From Sphingomonas sp. AR_OL41 (lineage in GTDB: Bacteria > Pseudomonadota > Alphaproteobacteria > Sphingomonadales > Sphingomonadaceae): 64,000 nucleotides of DNA. The notes beneath the pieces are model-generated. The model was not told the DNA's origin. It saw nothing but the letters and a program-made list of their open reading frames with translations, and made no database searches. The translations under genes and the position numbers were made by a program. The DNA lies in the NCBI RefSeq assembly GCF_029911635.1, contig NZ_JARYTI010000016.1, positions 1 to 64,000 of the forward strand. The letters run 5' to 3'. This document shows positions 51,852 to 60,418 of the stretch, piece by piece; positions within the stretch are counted from its first letter, which is position 1, and the number at the start of each line of letters is the position of its first letter.

Positions 51852-52331
51852 TTGAGCAAGGTCACAATTTTGACGAGTATATTGTTGATCGCAATATTTA
51901 TATTTTCAGGAATTGTTTATTATTGCGTATTTAGTGAATTTCACAATGTGCATGTTGATAGAGGTTATATATTATCCGATAAAGATTTATTTAATGATAA
52001 AATATATGTCGTAAATTCAAACATCGATGAAGATGTCTTTTACAAGATAGAGCAGTTGAGTCCGAAGCTATATTATAGTGACTGCCATTCCGCCAGCAAA
52101 TTGTATCTGGGGCACATGAGCAATTTCCATGAACAATATGACACGTCGATCAATGTAAAATTTGAGATAATTTCTCCGGGTACTGCGACGGTTGGTAATA
52201 ATTTTGGCAAAGGAGAATTGGAAATACTTCGCAATCCAATAGGTAGAATGAGGTGCGCTTATGTCAAGACAGATCGTAATTCTAACAGAGATGTATACGT
52301 GTCCAATATATTTCGCGTCTACGTGAAGTGA
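51852..52331 (+). CDS. AT-rich gene for a single-helix membrane protein, unknown function
   Basis: TTG at 51852 to TGA at 52331 encodes 159 residues: an N-terminal helix (ILTSILLIAIFIFSGIVYYCVF) and a polar, probably periplasmic domain with beta-rich wording. AAAGG lies about ten bases upstream. Codon use (ATA, TTA, AAT, GAT) is strikingly AT-rich compared with all neighbours, a sign of recent transfer. No family is recognised. It lies between the TPR gene and a copied scrap of the histidine kinase gene. Confidence 0.6.
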   Translation: MSKVTILTSILLIAIFIFSGIVYYCVFSEFHNVHVDRGYILSDKDLFNDKIYVVNSNIDEDVFYKIEQLSPKLYYSDCHSASKLYLGHMSNFHEQYDTSINVKFEIISPGTATVGNNFGKGELEILRNPIGRMRCAYVKTDRNSNRDVYVSNIFRVYVK

Positions 52332-52734
52332 ACTTGGGATTTTGGTGACACTGCATTTATCTCCGAGCCGAGCGCTCGCGCATCTGCACCGAATCCCATC
52401 ATCACGCGACCGCATCCGCGCAGCGCCCTGATTCACCCCCACGCCACGCCCTGCTATGAGCCCGCGCTCGCGCACCATCGCGTCGCTCCTTCTCATCGTC
52501 GATCATGCGAAAATCGTCGCCCGCACAGCGTGGCGGCGCCGCACCTGTTATTGCCCGGAACAGGTCCTGTTCCCGCCTGTTGGCCGACCTGCTTCGGGCC
52601 TGTTAAGTTGGAAATACAGCACCAACACAGGGGCGTACCACGTCGTTGCAATCAAACGACATTGCCGCGCGATGCCTCCAACGTAACAGCGGCGAAAAAA
52701 TAATGAGCAGGAAGAACAGGTAGAACAGGCGCAA
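52332..52734. other. Intergenic region rich in AACAGG/CCTGTT, with a 17-bp palindrome
   Basis: GGAACAGG-T-CCTGTTCC (52557-52573) is a perfect palindrome, and further CCTGTT or AACAGG copies occur around 52544, 52576, 52601, 52714 and 52722. I find no open reading frame here with a credible start and family. The region joins an AT-rich gene to a copied kinase fragment and is probably a patchwork of insertion debris. Confidence 0.5.
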
Positions 52735-52791
52735 GTGACGACCCTGACGCTGGCGCTGGCCGAGGCGGCCGGGGCGGAACTGGCGGCCTAG
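52735..52791 (+). pseudogene. Copied 3' end of a histidine kinase gene
   Basis: Codons from 52735 to the TAG at 52789-52791 read VTTLTLALAEAAGAELAA, matching the last residues (ILTLALAEAAGAELAA) of the kinase that ends at 49892, with clear nucleotide similarity up to the stop codon. No other kinase sequence precedes it. It is either the displaced end of a second copy or a recombination scar that records the insertion of 49893-52734. Confidence 0.7.
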
Positions 52792-52816
52792 CGGGGCACG
52801 CCGGTTGCGGTCAGCG

Positions 52817-53188
52817 CTATCGGCTTCTCGGCGCGAGCACGGCCGCGCGATAACCGCGCGCGATCTGCTGTTGCTGGACGGTCTGCGCCTCCAGCCCCGC
52901 GACGATCGCCGCCAGCGCTGCATCGATATGTTCGCGCCCGCCGCACAGGAAGATGTCGATCGCGGCATAATCGCGCTCGGGCCAGGTGTGGATCGATATA
53001 TGCGATTCAGCGAGCAAGGCGACGCCGGTCACGCCCTGTTCGGGGCCGAAGCTGTGCAGCTTCAGGTCGAGCAAAGTAGCCTCCGCCGCCACGACGCCCG
53101 CGCGCAGCGCGCGTTCGATCCGCGCGACATCGTCGAGCCCGGTACAGCCGAAAAGATCGGCCAGCAGATGGGTGCCGTCGAAATCCAC
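52817..53188 (-). CDS. speD: S-adenosylmethionine decarboxylase proenzyme
   Basis: SpeD makes decarboxylated SAM, the aminopropyl donor for spermidine. The 123-residue proenzyme has the processing site between E61 and S62 (LLAESHISIHTWPE), where S62 becomes the pyruvoyl group, with H67 and C82 as catalytic partners, as in the short bacterial/archaeal class. It is the last gene of an eight-gene operon that also encodes a spermidine-synthase-like protein. Confidence 0.95.
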   Translation of the reverse strand: MDFDGTHLLADLFGCTGLDDVARIERALRAGVVAAEATLLDLKLHSFGPEQGVTGVALLAESHISIHTWPERDYAAIDIFLCGGREHIDAALAAIVAGLEAQTVQQQQIARGYRAAVLAPRSR

Positions 53189-53197
53189 CCGATGCCC

Positions 53198-54823
53198 CTA
53201 AATCAAGACGCTGCGATGCGGAATGCCGAGATGCGCCATGGCATCCTCCGCCGCGCGCGTGCCGCGATAATGCGCCTCCTCGAACAGCGACAGGCCGCTG
53301 AGGTCGGAATGCGCGAAGAACAGCGGCGGCTGCGGCACGGCGGCGGCTTCGCGCGCGCCGCCCCAGAAGAAGCCGGGAACCGGGCGGATCATCGCATGGC
53401 CCCAACGCCACACATCGATGCGGCGGATCGCCCCGGCCAGATCGGGGTTCATGCCCAACACATCGTCGCGCACGATATGCTGCCACTGCGCCAGCGGGCG
53501 GTCGAGCAACAACCGCCGCGCCGCCGCCGGCGCCATGTCGGACAGCGGCATATACCAGCTCAGCACCGTCGCACCGGGCACCGCATCAAGCGACTGGTGC
53601 GTGTCGACGACATAACCGAGCGACGCGCTGGTCCACGACACATTGTCCCACGCCACCGTCGCGCCGGGGCCGCTGGGCAGCCGGTCGACCGTCACCGCGG
53701 CGACGACCCATGGCGCATAGCCGAAATCGCCGTGGCTTCCCCGCCCGGCCACCAGCCGTGCGGTGACGAAATGCGGCGTTGCGAGGATCGCGCTGTCGGC
53801 AGTAACGCGCACCGCCTCGCCGGTGCGTGCATCGAGCGTGTCGATCGTCACGCCGTCACCGCTTGCTTCCACCCGGTGGACCAGCTGCGCGCAAGCGAGC
53901 TGCGGCCGCAGCCGCGCCGCCATCCGCCCGACCAGATGCCCATTGCCCTCGGGCCAGGTCAGCACCGCATCGGGCGCGGCATTGGCCGCCGCACCGCGCC
54001 GGCTGGCGAAATAATGGATCCCCGCCCAGGCCGAGACCTCGCCGGGCTCGGTGCCATAATCGTCGCGACAGGCATACCGCACATGTCCGCGCAGCACCGG
54101 CGAATGCCAGCCCTGCGCATCGAGCCACGCGGCAAAGCTGATCCGGTCGAGCGCCAACAGATCGGCATCTCGCGCGCTCAACGCCATCGGGATGGCGAAG
54201 GCGGGCCTTCCGTCCGCGTCGCGCCGGTCGCGGAACCGCGCTATCGCCGCGAAGAACGCCGTCAGGTCGGCGCGATCGGTCGCGTCGAGCCCCGTCGCCG
54301 GGACCAGCCCTTCCTGCCACTTGCCGAGATGCAGCAGGCGCTCATCGGGGTCGGCGACGATCTGATAGGGATCGAACAGCGGCTTGCCGGCCTGCCAGCC
54401 GGTGACGATGCCGAGCTGTTCGAGCAGCCGGATCACGCCCTTCGCCTCGGCATTGGGGATCGGCAGATAATGCGCGCCGAGCGGATAGGCCGAGACGGCG
54501 TTGCGCCCGGCGCGGGCATTGCCGCCGGTGCGGTCCTCGAGTTCGAGCAGGCGGAAGTCGCTCACCCCGGCATCGGCCAGCGCCCAGGCCGCCGACAGCC
54601 CCGCCACGCCGCCGCCGACGATCGCGATCCGGGTGTGGATATGCCGGGTCGGGGCAGGGAAGGGCGTGTCACCGCGCAGCTTGTGCCCGCGCGTGAAGTC
54701 CGCGCCGCCCAGCGTGCCGGGAATGGTCTCGTCGTCACCGCCGCGCAGCGCGATCGCGCCGGCGCCGAGCGCGGTCGCCCCGGCGATCGATCCGGCCATC
54801 AGGGTCCGCCGCGAAACGCCCAT
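53198..54823 (-). CDS. Exported FAD-dependent amine-oxidase-like protein
   Basis: The 541-residue protein begins with a twin-arginine signal (SRRTLMAGSIAGATALGAGA) and has an FAD Rossmann motif IAIVGGGVAGLSAAWALADAG followed by LLELEDRTGGNARAG, as in flavin amine oxidases. Within an operon for aminopropyl transfer it may oxidise a polyamine or a polyamine-modified product outside the cytoplasm; this is inferred. ATG at 54823 overlaps the preceding stop by one base. Confidence 0.82.
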   Translation of the reverse strand: MGVSRRTLMAGSIAGATALGAGAIALRGGDDETIPGTLGGADFTRGHKLRGDTPFPAPTRHIHTRIAIVGGGVAGLSAAWALADAGVSDFRLLELEDRTGGNARAGRNAVSAYPLGAHYLPIPNAEAKGVIRLLEQLGIVTGWQAGKPLFDPYQIVADPDERLLHLGKWQEGLVPATGLDATDRADLTAFFAAIARFRDRRDADGRPAFAIPMALSARDADLLALDRISFAAWLDAQGWHSPVLRGHVRYACRDDYGTEPGEVSAWAGIHYFASRRGAAANAAPDAVLTWPEGNGHLVGRMAARLRPQLACAQLVHRVEASGDGVTIDTLDARTGEAVRVTADSAILATPHFVTARLVAGRGSHGDFGYAPWVVAAVTVDRLPSGPGATVAWDNVSWTSASLGYVVDTHQSLDAVPGATVLSWYMPLSDMAPAAARRLLLDRPLAQWQHIVRDDVLGMNPDLAGAIRRIDVWRWGHAMIRPVPGFFWGGAREAAAVPQPPLFFAHSDLSGLSLFEEAHYRGTRAAEDAMAHLGIPHRSVLI

Positions 54824-56346
54824 CAGCCTTCGAACACCGCCCATTCGGCCTCGAACTCGCGCACCAGCACCTGGTTGTCGAGCCGGTTCACCGGCGTCGC
54901 CCGCCGCGCCATGTCGGGCGGGAAGAAGAAGGCGAGCGCGTCGCTCTGCTTGTTGAGGAAGCGCAGCCCGGCGGGGAGGGCACCCGGCTTCGGAATCGCG
55001 CGATTGGAGGCCATGACGAAGCCCCATTCGCCGAAGCTCGGCACATAGACATGATAGCCGCGCGTCGTCAGTCCGGCCGCCTCCAGCGTCGTCGCGACGG
55101 TCCAATAAGCGCGCGGCGCGACTAGCGGTGAGGTGCTCTGCACGCTGACCACCGCGCCCGGCGCCAGCGCGCGCGCCAGCTCGCGATAGAAGCTGACGGT
55201 ATAAAGCTTGCCGATCGCGAAATTGGTCGGATCGGGGAAATCGACCAGAACCGCGTCGAAATGCCGACGGTTGGTCCGCAGCCAGCTGAACGCATCTGCG
55301 GTGATGACATGAACCTTGGGCGACAGCAGCGACCCGTGGTTGAGCGCGGTCAGCATTGCCGTGTGGCGGAACAGATTGGTCATCGCCGGGTCGAGATCGA
55401 CCAACGTCACCGAGGCGACGCCGGGATATTTCAGGATCTCGCGCACCGCCAGCCCGTCGCCGCCGCCCAGCACCAGCACCTCGCGCGGCGCGGCGACGCG
55501 GCTCAGCACCGGATGCACCAGCGCCTCATGATAGCGATATTCGTCGCGCGACGAGAATTGCAGATTGCCGTTGAGGAACAGCCGCAGATCGTCGCCGCGC
55601 TTGGTGATCACGATCCGCTGATAGGGCGTCGAGGCGGCATAGAGGATCGGGTCGCCATAGGCGGCGACCTCGGCGGTGCGCTCGATCTGCTCGGACGCGG
55701 CAAAGCCCGCCGCCAGCACGATCGCGACGATGATCGCGGCGACCAGCTCGCCGCGCAGCCGCTTGTGCCCCGGCAGCATCACGATCACCGCGATCGCGAC
55801 CCCGACATTGGCCAGCCCGAACAGCAATCCCGTGCGGATCAGCCCGAGATGCGGCACCAGCAACAGCGGGAACAGCAATGACGCCGCCAGCGCGCCGATA
55901 TAGTCGAAGGTCAGCACCTTGGAGATCAGGTCGCTGAACTCCAGCCGGTCCTTGAGGATGCGCATCAGCAGCGGGATTTCGAGCCCGACCAACGCGCCAA
56001 TCGCCAGCACCAGCCCGTAGAGCGGGATGCGGAAGTCCTCGACGCGGTCGAACAGCAGGAACAGGATCGCCGCCGAGGCGCCGCCGATCGCCGCGATCAG
56101 GATCTCGACGCGCACGAACAGCGCCAAATCGTTGCGCTTGAGATAACGCGAGCACCATGATCCGACGCCCATCGCGAACAGATAGCTGCCGATGATGGTC
56201 GAGAATTGCGTGACGCTGTCGCCGAGCAGGTAACTCGCCAGCGTGCCGGCGAGCAGTTCGTAGATCAGGCCGCAGGTCGAAACGACGAAGGCCGAGACGA
56301 GCAGCGCCGCGCCGAGGCGCGACGTGCCGTCCGTTGGTTCAGCCAT
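54823..56346 (-). CDS. Membrane-fused spermidine synthase-like aminopropyltransferase
   Basis: The 507-residue protein has an N-terminal half of about seven membrane helices (to about residue 215) and a C-terminal spermidine-synthase domain with the decarboxylated-SAM motif EVLVLGGGDGLAVREILKY, VTLVDLDPAM and DAVLVDFPDPTNFAIGKLYT. It transfers an aminopropyl group, probably using the product of SpeD encoded in the same operon. The membrane fusion may place synthesis at the membrane. It overlaps DUF350 by eight bases. Confidence 0.9.
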   Translation of the reverse strand: MAEPTDGTSRLGAALLVSAFVVSTCGLIYELLAGTLASYLLGDSVTQFSTIIGSYLFAMGVGSWCSRYLKRNDLALFVRVEILIAAIGGASAAILFLLFDRVEDFRIPLYGLVLAIGALVGLEIPLLMRILKDRLEFSDLISKVLTFDYIGALAASLLFPLLLVPHLGLIRTGLLFGLANVGVAIAVIVMLPGHKRLRGELVAAIIVAIVLAAGFAASEQIERTAEVAAYGDPILYAASTPYQRIVITKRGDDLRLFLNGNLQFSSRDEYRYHEALVHPVLSRVAAPREVLVLGGGDGLAVREILKYPGVASVTLVDLDPAMTNLFRHTAMLTALNHGSLLSPKVHVITADAFSWLRTNRRHFDAVLVDFPDPTNFAIGKLYTVSFYRELARALAPGAVVSVQSTSPLVAPRAYWTVATTLEAAGLTTRGYHVYVPSFGEWGFVMASNRAIPKPGALPAGLRFLNKQSDALAFFFPPDMARRATPVNRLDNQVLVREFEAEWAVFEG

Positions 56347-56548
56347 GAATGGCCGCCGAAATGATCATCGCCAGCGACAGCGCGATCGACCCGGCGAAGA
56401 TCGCCAGCGCGACATTCTTCTCCTCGCAGATCTGGCGCCACAGATTTACCGGGGTCAGCCGGTCCCACAGCCAGAAACCGATGACGAAGATGGCGAGGCC
56501 GATGCCGGCATAAAGCAGCGTGGCTAGGAGGACGGTGGTGCTGAGCAT
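56339..56548 (-). CDS. DUF350 small membrane protein
   Basis: The 69-residue protein has two membrane helices (LLATLLYAGIGLAIFVIGFWLW and VALAIFAGSIALSLAMIISAA) with the connecting RLTPVNLWRQICEEKN, the DUF350 (YjfL-like) pattern. DUF350 proteins occur in envelope-stress-type clusters but have no assigned activity. ATG at 56548 is chosen; the gene overlaps the next one by eight bases. Confidence 0.8.
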   Translation of the reverse strand: MLSTTVLLATLLYAGIGLAIFVIGFWLWDRLTPVNLWRQICEEKNVALAIFAGSIALSLAMIISAAIHG

Positions 56549-56558
56549 GGTCAGTCCT

Positions 56559-56705
56559 TCACTTGTGGGTCGGGCCGTAAAAGCCATGGGAGACGGTGCG
56601 CGCGCCGCCGGTCGAGAAGGGGGAATATCCGTCGGCCGCGGTCAGGATGAACAGCCCGACCACCGCGATGGAGAAGATGCCGTAGAGAAGGACGTGGCGG
56701 ATCAT
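56559..56705 (-). CDS. 48-residue membrane peptide of the polyamine operon
   Basis: ATG at 56705 to TGA at 56561-56559 encodes 48 residues: one N-terminal helix (VLLYGIFSIAVVGLFILTAA) and a polar tail (DGYSPFSTGGARTVSHGFYGPTHK). It starts three bases after the stop of the upstream DUF4178 gene and ends ten bases before DUF350. The spacing and helix make it a likely genuine operon member. No known family recognised. Confidence 0.65.
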   Translation of the reverse strand: MIRHVLLYGIFSIAVVGLFILTAADGYSPFSTGGARTVSHGFYGPTHK

Positions 56706-56708
56706 CGT

Positions 56709-58010
56709 TCAGTCGTTCGTGCTGGCGATCGACGCCTTGCGGCGACTTTCGAAATTGAAATGGAGAAAAGCCACTAACGCCGGCCATGCCGCGATCAGCA
56801 ACAGGCACAACAGCAAATTGCCACCGAAGATGCCGCCGCGGCTGACGACGAAGCCGATGCTCACCGGGGTCGGTTCGGGCGGTGAGAGGGTGGTGTTCCA
56901 GAAGCCCGCGGGCGCCTGGTTGGGATTGATCCAGCGCTTGCCGCTCGTCTCGATCACGAGGTCGTAACGCCCCGCCGGAATGCTCGACAGCGTCGCCGTC
57001 GGCGTCGTGTCGCCCTCGCTCCAGTAACCGTCGCTGTCGGTGCCGCTATAATGTTCGGCCAGCGCGCCGGCGTCGTAATTCTCCTGCGTCTTCTGCTCGA
57101 CCAGCGAATAGTCGATATCGACCCAGCTGTTCGACAGCCCGCCGGCTTCCGCCGCGATCACCACGCGGTTGCGCGCGCGCGGCAGGACGATGTCGTGGAT
57201 GACGGTGGTCTGCGTGCCGCCGTCGAGCATCGCCACCGCCGTATGGGCCGCCACGCGCTCGGTCGATCCCGCCATCAGCGCAACGATCAGCAGCGTGACG
57301 ATCGCCACCGCCCCGATGATCAGTGCCTCGACCAGCCGCTCGCGCCACGGCGAGGGCTCATGCGGTGCTGGCGTGCCGCCATGCTTGCTGCGCGCCTCAA
57401 TGCCGAACGCCGCTTCCGCTTCGCCCCAATCGAGCAGGTCGAGCCGCGTCCAGGTCCGCTCGCTGTCGGCCTTTTCGTATGACAGCATCACGCCCGGCCG
57501 GACATAATCGACGATCCGCACCTGCTCCTGCACTTCGACGCGCCAGTAGAATTCGCCGACCACGAAGGTCACCCAGGCACTATATTCGCTGCCGAACCGC
57601 TCCAGCGCCAAACCGTCGAGGTCGAGCCCGGCCCAGCTCGCATTGGGCAGCCGGTCGAGCAGCCGGCCCAGGCTGAAGCGCCGCCCGTCGTCGAGCAGGA
57701 AGGCATAGCCGGTATAGGGATTGAACAGCAGATATTCGGACCAGCGGATCTCGCCATCGGAGCGTTCGAGATAACCGACCACGTCCCATTGCTCGCCGCG
57801 CAGCGTGGCGCGCGTGCCGAGCGCGATCTCGGGGCGCTGCAGCGCCGCACTGGCCTTGACGATGACCGCGAGGTCCGGGTCGGTCGCGTCGAGCGTCGAG
57901 CCGCAATGTTCGCAGATCAGCGACACGCTCGCACCTGCGGCGCGCAACGCGATCGCGCCGCCGCATTGCGGGCACGACAGCGCGCGGACGGTGGAGGCCG
58001 GCGCGGTCAT
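56709..58010 (-). CDS. DUF4178 zinc-ribbon protein with two membrane helices
   Basis: The 433-residue protein has an N-terminal zinc ribbon (C13, C16, C33, C36), a DUF4178 domain (DVVGYLERSDGEIRWSEYLLFNPYTGYAFLLDD), then a central membrane helix (about 235-255), an extracytoplasmic beta-rich domain and a final helix near the C-terminus (LLLCLLLIAAWPALVAFLHF). It overlaps the preceding DUF4178 gene (ATGA). Function unknown; the context points to a membrane-associated complex with SPFH and DUF350 proteins. Confidence 0.82.
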   Translation of the reverse strand: MTAPASTVRALSCPQCGGAIALRAAGASVSLICEHCGSTLDATDPDLAVIVKASAALQRPEIALGTRATLRGEQWDVVGYLERSDGEIRWSEYLLFNPYTGYAFLLDDGRRFSLGRLLDRLPNASWAGLDLDGLALERFGSEYSAWVTFVVGEFYWRVEVQEQVRIVDYVRPGVMLSYEKADSERTWTRLDLLDWGEAEAAFGIEARSKHGGTPAPHEPSPWRERLVEALIIGAVAIVTLLIVALMAGSTERVAAHTAVAMLDGGTQTTVIHDIVLPRARNRVVIAAEAGGLSNSWVDIDYSLVEQKTQENYDAGALAEHYSGTDSDGYWSEGDTTPTATLSSIPAGRYDLVIETSGKRWINPNQAPAGFWNTTLSPPEPTPVSIGFVVSRGGIFGGNLLLCLLLIAAWPALVAFLHFNFESRRKASIASTND

Positions 58011-58675
58011 GCCGCGAAGTCCGGCATCGGCCAGTCCTCGAACGACCGCAAATTGTTCGCGCGCAACTCGGCAAGCGACGCGTAGCGGCCGATATAGGCG
58101 GTCACCTCGCCGCGATCCTTCTGGATGCTCGCGCACTGCCCGTCGCGCGCCATCAAATCGATGCTGCGGATCGTCAGGCCGAGCGGCGCGCTGAACGGCA
58201 ATTCCCCCTCGCTGCCGGCACACACCGCCTCCTTCACGTCGGTGACGACATAGTCGGTGCCGGCAATCGTGCTGGCCGTGCCGACGATCACCTCCTTGTC
58301 CTCGCGCATCCGGCGCATCACGGCGTTGCCCTGGCCCGGCTTCGCTTCGTACAGCACCATGAAGCGGCCCATCGCCTCGCCGATCCACGCCGTGCTGCCG
58401 TCGGCGCGCCACGCCAGCCATTCGTTCCAACCGCCGCCGCTCCAGCGCCAGCGCACCCGCCCGATCAGTTCGAAGCCGATGCCGTCGTCCATCCCGCGGC
58501 TGCCGATCTGCAGCGGGCTGACGTCTTCCGGCACCTCGGCGATGCGCCCCATCGCCTGAAGATGTTCACCCGAGCGCACCACCGCGCTGCGGCAATAGTC
58601 GCACACCTTCACCGGCAGGTCGGCGGAGCGGAAACGGATCGCCGCGCCGCAATTGGGGCAATGCGCATCGAGCAT
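58007..58675 (-). CDS. DUF4178 zinc-ribbon protein, soluble
   Basis: The 222-residue protein has an N-terminal zinc ribbon (C6, C9 in HCPNCG; C25, C28 in VCDYCR) and a DUF4178 domain (GFELIGRVRWRWSGGGWNEWLAWRADGSTAWIGEAMG) without membrane helices. It is a shorter paralogue of the next gene. It starts four bases after the SPFH gene. Confidence 0.82.
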   Translation of the reverse strand: MLDAHCPNCGAAIRFRSADLPVKVCDYCRSAVVRSGEHLQAMGRIAEVPEDVSPLQIGSRGMDDGIGFELIGRVRWRWSGGGWNEWLAWRADGSTAWIGEAMGRFMVLYEAKPGQGNAVMRRMREDKEVIVGTASTIAGTDYVVTDVKEAVCAGSEGELPFSAPLGLTIRSIDLMARDGQCASIQKDRGEVTAYIGRYASLAELRANNLRSFEDWPMPDFAA

Positions 58676-58679
58676 GCGG

Positions 58680-59654
58680 TCAGCCGATCTTGGCCAGCAG
58701 CACTGCCTTCTTGGCGTCGAACTCGGCCTGGGTGATCGCGCCGGCGGTCATCAGCGCGTGCAGCTTTTGGATCTGCTGGTACGGGTCCTCGGCCGGTGCG
58801 CCGCCGGCCTGTCCCCCCGTCATGCCCGCCGCGATCGCAGCACCCGCCGCCGCGCCCGCGCCGATCCCGGCCATGCCGCCGGGCTGCGCCGCCGCGGTGT
58901 CTATCGCCTCGGCGGTCTGGAAGCGGATGTAGCGATCGACATCGCCCAGCACGCGCATCGAGCTACCCTTGTCGAGATGCTCCTGCACGCCTTCCGGCAA
59001 TGACAGGCTCTCGACCTGGAAGCTCGTGCAGGCCAGCCCCCATTGCGCAAAGGCCGGCTGCACTGCGGCGAGCAGCCGCGCCGACAGCGCCGCTTGGTCG
59101 CCGGCGAGGTCGACGAACGCCGTCTCACCCTTGCCCAGCGCCGCGGCCAGCGCGGTGGCGATCGCGCCGCGCAGCTGCGGCTCGACATCGGCGACCGTCA
59201 GCCGCTCCAGCGTGCCCATCAGTTTGACCGAAAACACCGCCAGATCCTCGATCCGGAACGAATAGCTGCCAAAGGCGCGGATCCGCAGCGGCCCGAACTC
59301 CTTGTCGCGCACCGTGATCGGCTGCGTCGTGCCCCATTTCAGCGCGAGCTGTTCCTTGGTGGTGTAGAAATAGACGTCGGACTTGAACGGCGAGGCAAAG
59401 CCCTTGTCCCAGTTCATCAGCGCGGTCAGCACCGGCAGATTGCCCGTCTCCAGCCGGTACTGGCCCGGCTTGAAGGCATCGGCGATCTGCCCCTCATTGT
59501 GGAAGAACGCCGTCTGCCCCTCGCGCACGGTTAGCTGCGTGCCGTTGCTGATCTCGCGGTCGCGCATCGGATAACGGATCGCCAGCTCGCCGGGCTGTTC
59601 GGTCCAGTCGATGACATCGACGAACTGCTTGGACAGAAAATCGAGCAATCCCAT
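58680..59654 (-). CDS. SPFH-domain protein with C-terminal SHOCT motif
   Basis: The 324-residue protein has an SPFH/band-7-like domain of the YdjI type (LAIRYPMRDREISNGTQLTVREGQTAFFHNEGQ) covering about 10-240, a glycine/alanine-rich linker (GGMAGIGAGAAAGAAIAAG), and a SHOCT-type oligomerisation motif at the C-terminus (IQKLHALMTAGAITQAEFDAKKAVLL). Such proteins assemble membrane-linked scaffolds. First gene of the polyamine/DUF4178 operon. ATG at 59654 (MGLLDFLSKQ) is chosen over an ATG three codons earlier. Confidence 0.85.
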   Translation of the reverse strand: MGLLDFLSKQFVDVIDWTEQPGELAIRYPMRDREISNGTQLTVREGQTAFFHNEGQIADAFKPGQYRLETGNLPVLTALMNWDKGFASPFKSDVYFYTTKEQLALKWGTTQPITVRDKEFGPLRIRAFGSYSFRIEDLAVFSVKLMGTLERLTVADVEPQLRGAIATALAAALGKGETAFVDLAGDQAALSARLLAAVQPAFAQWGLACTSFQVESLSLPEGVQEHLDKGSSMRVLGDVDRYIRFQTAEAIDTAAAQPGGMAGIGAGAAAGAAIAAGMTGGQAGGAPAEDPYQQIQKLHALMTAGAITQAEFDAKKAVLLAKIG

Positions 59655-59924
59655 GCGCGTCACTCCCGGCTATCGCGTTGCCCGCGATCCTAGGCGGTTC
59701 GGTGCGGGGACCGGAAGGGGAAAAGCTGCGGGGGGCGTTTTATTTGGTGGGCGTTGTGCGGCAATGGTGGTCTGATATTCGTGGGCGCGGCGCGCATCTG
59801 GCCGACGAAGCCTTCGGCTGGCGTAGAGCACAGGCGCTGGGGTGGAGGTTTGGTGATTGTTGCAAGCGTCACCGTAATTGGAATTCTCGGGTATTTGGCA
59901 TTTTGCGATTGAGAGAGTAATACA

Positions 59925-60098
59925 ATGACAGGAATTGCATATAAGTTTTTTGCTTTAGCATCATTGGTATGTTCTATTATTGTAGTATGCATGGCTTTTT
60001 TTGACTCAGCGGCAATACACAGATTTTTATTTATATCGAACGGCTTTATAATGTTACAGTTATCAATTATATTGCTCTGGATTTCGCGAAACAAATAA
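59925..60098 (+). CDS. Tiny two-helix membrane protein in an AT-rich gap (57 residues)
   Basis: ATG at 59925, preceded by GAGAGAG, to TAA at 60096-60098 encodes 57 residues with two hydrophobic helices (ALASLVCSIIVVCMAFF and FIMLQLSIILLWI) and a basic end (SRNK). The surrounding gap 59655-60418 is AT-rich compared with the genome and holds no other gene I can support. Unknown function; a similar two-helix protein lies on the far side of the amidohydrolase gene. Confidence 0.45.
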   Translation: MTGIAYKFFALASLVCSIIVVCMAFFDSAAIHRFLFISNGFIMLQLSIILLWISRNK

Positions 60099-60418
60099 GT
60101 GTACAGAGTTTCGGTGATATGGGCTCCGGTGGTATTACATTTAATTGACCGATGTAAATAAAGGGTACAATACTATTTAAATACGAGCGGCTTCGATACT
60201 TTAATTTCGCCTTGTCCACGCTACTTACCGAACTACCACTCCAGCCTTTAGTTATTGGGGCGCAATACTGATTGCATCCTGGCACTTCGATTGCCGATTC
60301 GCCCCGTCGCAGCCGCTAACGCAAGCCTGCAACGTCCCATCATGCAAATTGATTTAGCCATGACTTGATGCGGCGGTACTGACGCGAAGCGAACCGGTGG
60401 CAACGCCCAAACCCCACC

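Noticed and set aside
52456..52686. Open frame of 76 residues between the AT-rich gene and the kinase scrap
   Set aside because: Low-complexity reading through the AACAGG-rich region, without ribosome-binding site or family features.
52805..55048. Long plus-strand open frame opposite speD and the FAD enzyme
   Set aside because: The opposite strand encodes clear SpeD and FAD-oxidase motifs; this translation is an arginine-rich shadow.
60067..60285. Minus-strand open frame of 72 residues in the AT-rich gap
   Set aside because: No ribosome-binding site and no recognisable pattern; the plus-strand 57-residue frame nearby is better supported.
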